From an uncultured Bulleidia sp. (GTDB taxonomy: Bacteria > Bacillota_I > Bacilli_A > Erysipelotrichales > Erysipelotrichaceae), in contig CAKVBD010000051.1 in the NCBI GenBank assembly GCA_934725105.1, positions 1-9,857 on the forward strand: DNA of 9,857 nucleotides. The letters run 5' to 3'. A model generated the notes under the pieces. That model made no database searches. It was not told where the DNA came from and saw nothing but the letters and a program-made list of their open reading frames with translations. Shown one piece after another: positions 7,601 to 9,857 of the stretch. Within the stretch, counting starts at the first letter, position 1, and each line of letters opens with the position of its first letter. Both the position numbers and the translations under genes were made by a program.

Positions 7601-8460
7601 ACTTGATATGAACCATCGTTGTTTAAAGCTGCTAAGACATAGCCATTATTATTTCCTTTTAAATCGTTATGGGAGAAATATGTTTCTAGATAGGATAAAG
7701 AAACTTCAATTCCATACACACCAATGATTTTTCCATGATACGAAAGTGGAAGGGAATACGTAATCATTTTATGAGAATCGTATTTATTGCTTTCTAATAC
7801 AAATGGTAATGACCAGTAGCCTAGATTGGAAGGATCTGTTTCTGGATGTGTGGATGCATATGTATATGGTTCATAGAAGAAGCTGTCTGCTTCTCTATTT
7901 TCTTCGAGATGGAATTTTGTTGTCCATGTATTATCTAAAGTAATACTGGATTGTTGTGCGAGATTCTGGTTTCCTCTTTCTAGCAGCAAATCTGTATTCG
8001 ATGTGGATTTTGTTGAAGGGTCAGAGTCTCTTAGAAAGAATCCGTGGTATTCACTTTCTGTAGAAACATTGTTTGAAAGTATAAGGAATGCACCGGATAC
8101 GGTATTTTCATTTGCGTGCTGTTGAAAGGATGGAAAGATGGATGTAAGAAATTCTTCCTGCATGGTATCGTCGAGCATAAATGTTTCTATGGATGTATCC
8201 TGCATACAATCATCGAGCTTTTCCTGGATCGTTGCATTGAGGTTTCCAACAGAAATGGAATTGTTTGCGAGTAGTGTTGTTAAATCTTTGGCGTGTGTTT
8301 TGACGTTATGCATGGTGTTATTGATCTGGTTTTGATCAAGTGTGGAACGCACATTAAGAATATTCAGGATCAGCAATGGTAAAAACCCTTGTATCAATAG
8401 AAAGATAACAAGGGGAATGGTAATTAATTTAGCTAGTGATAACTTCTTTTTGAACTTCAT
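4660..8460 (-). CDS. Hybrid sensor histidine kinase (Cache-PAS-degenerate GGDEF-GAF-like-HisKA-HATPase-REC)
   Basis: A membrane-bound hybrid kinase of 1266 residues. Order, counted from the chosen Met: TM1 about 12-35; a large extracellular Cache-like sensor about 36-360; TM2 about 368-390; a linker and PAS about 445-550 ending in VVGSIRDINDQK. A GGDEF-fold domain follows at about 555-710: LLLIDLDAFHTINERFG is kept, but the active-site motif is SGPDRF (633-638) and no RxxD inhibitory site is seen. A GAF-like region spans about 720-885. HisKA has SHEIRTPMNG with His906 (codon 5743-5745). The HATPase has N-box NLLSNANKY, DDGYGIS and GTGLGLAIS. The receiver (about 1143-1260) has VEDN, FMDIMMP with Asp1195 (codon 4876-4878), AMSAN and SKPID. 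It should autophosphorylate and pass phosphate to its own receiver; no separate output protein is in the window. I start at ATG 8458-8460 (MKFKKKLS before TM1). A TTG 45 bases upstream is possible; neither has a clear ribosome-binding site. It follows the solute-binding protein by 57 bases. Confidence 0.92.
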   Translation of the reverse strand: MKFKKKLSLAKLITIPLVIFLLIQGFLPLLILNILNVRSTLDQNQINNTMHNVKTHAKDLTTLLANNSISVGNLNATIQEKLDDCMQDTSIETFMLDDTMQEEFLTSIFPSFQQHANENTVSGAFLILSNNVSTESEYHGFFLRDSDPSTKSTSNTDLLLERGNQNLAQQSSITLDNTWTTKFHLEENREADSFFYEPYTYASTHPETDPSNLGYWSLPFVLESNKYDSHKMITYSLPLSYHGKIIGVYGIEVSLSYLETYFSHNDLKGNNNGYVLAALNNDGSYQVLYGSGTLYQRVNETGSFELTPQKQNDFYCVKDIKLGNQNIYSVFNTLKIYPNNIPYEHSTWILAGLVDEDTIFSLGRNLYRMIYLMLIVTFLLSISLSILLFRSFSRPFQQLMESLDGTLNHYVPSNIKEIDQLHDVIQKLTDKERQQTQQLVEEKERLQIAIESTKDTFFTYDVTSDTLTLMDYNQKIQFFPKNDHSYLSLIHPGERETIMTYLKNNYHSFSQEVRYRPTVQDEYIFVRITGKKVGDKVVGSIRDINDQKILEFTKERDQILDATTMFYKYIPGIEQLNKLRKDIPEGYLLLIDLDAFHTINERFGLFFGDIVIEQLTKQIVQITSQEDTLYIRSGPDRFLIWFMHCEKEKVLSYLNTIRETCKTLFPLSLSFTASLTTATAQKETDELICEICAARDEARKHAKDFVEYNETISKSNITFKSDEIASILGISHFSLSSIALNLYAHTDNFKVSTDALCLKIKEKFNIKNFIITSFKREYLSISIEYMWKKDDENYPSHVRNVSEKDLSQIEEYIHNNFILPLNQTLLSNKLYSLIPSSTNGIVVNLEENNNFIGYVIFDGIDPKILNDEATMNELKDFASILQSQLIQNRHDISAKAKSEFLARMSHEIRTPMNGIIGMTDIALRKDISEEERIQCLEKVKVSSSYMLSILNDILDMSRIDSGKMELTLDTFDMEKMLANIHPILDARFEEKKQTFTIQKDLSHTYFYGDSLHLQQILMNLLSNANKYTQDGGHITLNIQEIPKEDGTSNLIFTVKDDGYGISEQDQTRIFESFERAQNARSTGTGLGLAISNRLVHLMGGDIQLESKVNEGSIFSFSILLKNEKEMEHTSKSTQLIESFPGKHVLIVEDNALNAEILSMILEGFDLQVDVAENGQKALDLFHASKPFTYDIIFMDIMMPIMNGLEATKNIRHSSREDKKLPIYAMSANAFVEDEKQSIEAGMNGHLSKPIDSKKLLEVLNQVFANK

Positions 8461-8476
8461 ATTTTTTATAGTGACA

Positions 8477-8505
8477 ATTTTATAGCGAACAGAAATAGAT
8501 GGCAA
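8477..8505 (-). promoter_or_regulatory. Weak candidate promoter of the kinase gene
   Basis: In the gap after the solute-binding protein, the minus strand reads TTGCCA (8500-8505), 17 bases, then TAAAAT (8477-8482); TATAAA with a 15-base spacer overlaps it. It could allow kinase expression independently of the interrupted upstream gene. By-eye call, close to the start codon. Confidence 0.25.
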
Positions 8506-8517
8506 GAAAGTGATACT

Positions 8518-9330
8518 TTAGTTATTCACCGCAGCATTGATTTCTTTTGTGAATGCGGAATACCAGTCTTGGAATGCTTCGTCATTGATATACTTGTTCA
8601 GTACATCCTCTCTGTTGTTTCCTTCACTGATTTCTTTCTGGATTGCTTTTTTGTCTTTGTCTGCTTTGGTTTGCAGGTTGTTATCTAATAGGTTTCGAAT
8701 GTTATTACTTGCGGAAAAATGCTTCAATGTATATCCATCATTTAATAGTGAACCATCATTCATAATATGTTCAACAACATCTTTTGTTTTCTGAGATACT
8801 TCTAGATTGTTTTCAGAGATTGTTTTTTCAAATGTATCAATATTGAAAGCATCTTTCTTTACTGGCAGATATGTAGATTCAGATGTGAAACGTAGATTAT
8901 TCTCTGTTTCTGTAAACCACTTTAGAAATACACAAGATGCATATTCTTCCTCCGGTGTACTTTTTGTAACAACCATACCTGCACCTTGCTGGATCGTAGC
9001 ATTGTTTCCGTCTTGAAATACTGGTGCATCCATAATGACATAGTCAATGGGTGTAGAAGTACCATCAACTTCGACATTGTCTGGGAAATAGGGTGCAGAT
9101 ACGGAAGAACCTGTATAGCAAAGTAGATCACCAGTTTTTACATCATCACTTCTGAATTTGCCAGAAGCATCAAAGTATCCTTTTACATATGGTACATAGT
9201 AGTTATCCCGTAGTTTTCTGAGCTTATCTTTGTCTAAATGCAACGTTGCCTTATTGTTGTCTACGGTGTAGAGATCTTGTCCTAACTGCTTCATTCCAAC
9301 AAGGAAATAGTTAGACATGGAATCTCTTCC
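8518..9330 (-). pseudogene. Family 1 extracellular solute-binding protein, C-terminal part (interrupted)
   Basis: C-terminal 270 residues of a sugar-type ABC or sensor solute-binding protein, which captures a ligand outside the membrane. Seen: GRDSMSNYFLVGMKQLGQ at the break, TGSSVSAPYFPDNV, a QQGAGMVVTKSTPEEEYAS segment and FLKWFTETENNLRFTSES followed by TYLPVKKDAF, all typical of the C-lobe and hinge of family 1 binding proteins. The signal peptide and N-lobe (probably 150-200 residues) are absent. The frame continues 27 codons into the right end of the adjacent IS element to an ATG at 9409-9411, but those residues are IS-derived. A protein from that start would lack a secretion signal. The tail is followed after 57 bases by the hybrid kinase on the same strand, so the pair probably sensed a carbohydrate together (inference). 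There are no transporter permease genes in view. Confidence 0.82.
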
Positions 9331-9509
9331 ATGAACTACCACACCTGATACGTAGTTCCGATGTGGTATCCCTGTGATGTACTCTTCGCATACAGAGAAG
9401 GGTATTACCATAGGGATTTTGATTCTTGTGGCCTGTAGTTACGCACCTTACGGCTGTCACTATGGTTTCACAATGGCCGGCTCACGCGACCTCTACTGTT
9501 TTTACACAG
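9315..9509 (-). ncRNA. Candidate omega-RNA (reRNA) of the second TnpB element with guide
   Basis: By family knowledge the right end downstream of tnpB forms the guide RNA. Here about 179 non-coding bases follow the tnpB stop and end in AGTTCAT. The predicted guide, read on the minus strand from 9330, is GGAAGAGATTCCATGT, the first bases of the remaining solute-binding protein gene. The scaffold 5' end, inside tnpB, is not determinable by eye. Confidence 0.4.
9337..9368 (-). repeat. Subterminal right-end hairpin of element 2
   Basis: The inverted repeat TACCACA (9337-9343) and TGTGGTA (9362-9368) gives a 7-bp stem around an 18-base loop that contains the palindrome TACGTA. It ends 6 bases from the element boundary, consistent with a TnpA-recognised end and with the last stem of a TnpB guide RNA. 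Confidence 0.55.
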
Positions 9510-9857
9510 TTACCTGTTTAAATCTGCAAATGCAAAAACTTCTGGATTCAACAGATTTGTTAATATTACTGATGATGTATCACAGCCTGCTTTTCTTAAA
9601 ATATTTGCAGCACCATTGATATCTGCATTCAATACAGTTCCATCTGATGTACGATATAAGCCTCTTTGAATACGCTTTCCAGAAAAATGATGTTTTGTTC
9701 CATCACCTTCTACATAAACCGGGATATCATCGCTGTCCAGGAAACTTGCTTTACTTGTATATGACTCTTCATTTCTGACGACAGTTACGCCATACTCACA
9801 GGCTTTCAATTCAATCATGGATTTGAGCATTTCAAAAGGAATGCTGACAAAATTCTG
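9510..9857 (-). CDS. tnpB: TnpB, IS605 OrfB family, zinc-ribbon-less type (partial, 5' end outside window)
   Basis: The frame is open to the window edge: QNFVSIPFEMLKSMIELKAC, then VVRNEESYTSKASFLDSDDI, FSGKRIQRGLYRTSDG and NADINGAANILRKAG. This is the C-terminal part of an RNA-guided TnpB nuclease. The Asp in NADINGAANI (codon 9621-9623) fits the third RuvC acidic residue. The paired Cys knuckles normally found between TSQ/TSK and this Asp are absent: the segment SKASFLDSDDIPVYVEGDGT contains no Cys. It is thus a different TnpB lineage from the Cys-rich fragment at 2931-3350. The ATG at 9828-9830 is internal, because upstream codons continue the family pattern. Whether the gene is intact cannot be seen here. 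Confidence 0.85.
   Translation of the reverse strand, partial: QNFVSIPFEMLKSMIELKACEYGVTVVRNEESYTSKASFLDSDDIPVYVEGDGTKHHFSGKRIQRGLYRTSDGTVLNADINGAANILRKAGCDTSSVILTNLLNPEVFAFADLNR

Larger units (their letters stand above)
9331..9857 (-). mobile_element. IS200/IS605-type element 2, right end and tnpB 3' part (continues past edge)
   Basis: The right end (9331-9509) lies between a tnpB stop and the broken solute-binding protein gene. On the minus strand it ends in GTGGTAGTTCAT (9331-9342), and the host reading frame resumes at the next base as GGA AGA GAT. The left end and any tnpA would lie to the right of the window. The direct abutment of the right end with coherent host coding sequence fits a simple insertion. 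Confidence 0.75.

Noticed and set aside
8461..8505. TTG-initiated 15-residue extension of the kinase
   Set aside because: There is no ribosome-binding site and it overlaps a candidate promoter; MKFKKK directly before the first membrane segment is the more usual beginning. Not fully excluded.
9331..9411. 27-residue start of the solute-binding protein frame
   Set aside because: These codons lie in the IS right end, contain its terminal stem, and give no signal peptide; treated as IS sequence that happens to be in frame.
9374..9619. Plus-strand open frame over the element 2 right end
   Set aside because: It runs antisense to tnpB and the right-end structure, with no ribosome-binding site or family resemblance.

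Overview
The window is AT-rich. Its MATE pump, Lrp/AsnC regulator, GH36 fragment, family 1 solute-binding protein and Cache-type hybrid kinase resemble those of low-GC Firmicutes, perhaps gut Erysipelotrichia or Clostridia. This placement comes from protein style and GGAGG ribosome-binding sites only; no marker gene is present.

Layout from left to right. (1) 1-224 holds two gene tails: the 3' end of an unrecognised gene, and a small antitoxin-like frame without a normal start. (2) 216-2144 is a divergent pair, a MATE-family efflux transporter (-) and an Lrp/AsnC-family regulator (+), with back-to-back sigma-A-type promoters in a 141-base gap and a terminator after the regulator. (3) 2196-3518 is a rearranged patch: the C-terminal part of a GH36-type alpha-galactosidase (-), cut off abruptly where the C-terminal part of a TnpB gene (+) begins, followed by a structured IS200/IS605-type right end that ends in AGTTCAC. 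(4) 3519-4642 is the rest of an AAA/DUF4143-type ATP-binding protein. Walker B and a C-terminal PD-(D/E)xK nuclease motif remain, but the P-loop region is missing. (5) 4660-8460 is a very large hybrid histidine kinase (-). It has an extracellular Cache-like sensor, PAS, a degenerate GGDEF domain, a GAF-like region, HisKA, HATPase and a receiver. (6) 8518-9330 is the C-terminal part of an extracellular sugar-type solute-binding protein (-), directly upstream of the kinase. (7) 9331-9857 is a second IS605-type element (-) whose right end (AGTTCAT) abuts the solute-binding protein and whose TnpB runs off the window edge.

Two stories stand out. First, two different TnpB elements each sit with their right end exactly at a broken host gene. 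Each right end could encode an omega-RNA (reRNA) whose guide would be the first bases of that host gene. Second, the solute-binding protein and hybrid kinase look like a two-gene sugar-sensing module whose extracellular component has been disconnected by the second element, perhaps reversibly because this IS family can excise precisely. There is no CRISPR array, tRNA or rRNA, and no gene-free stretch longer than 300 bases; the longest are the two element right ends of about 170-180 bases.
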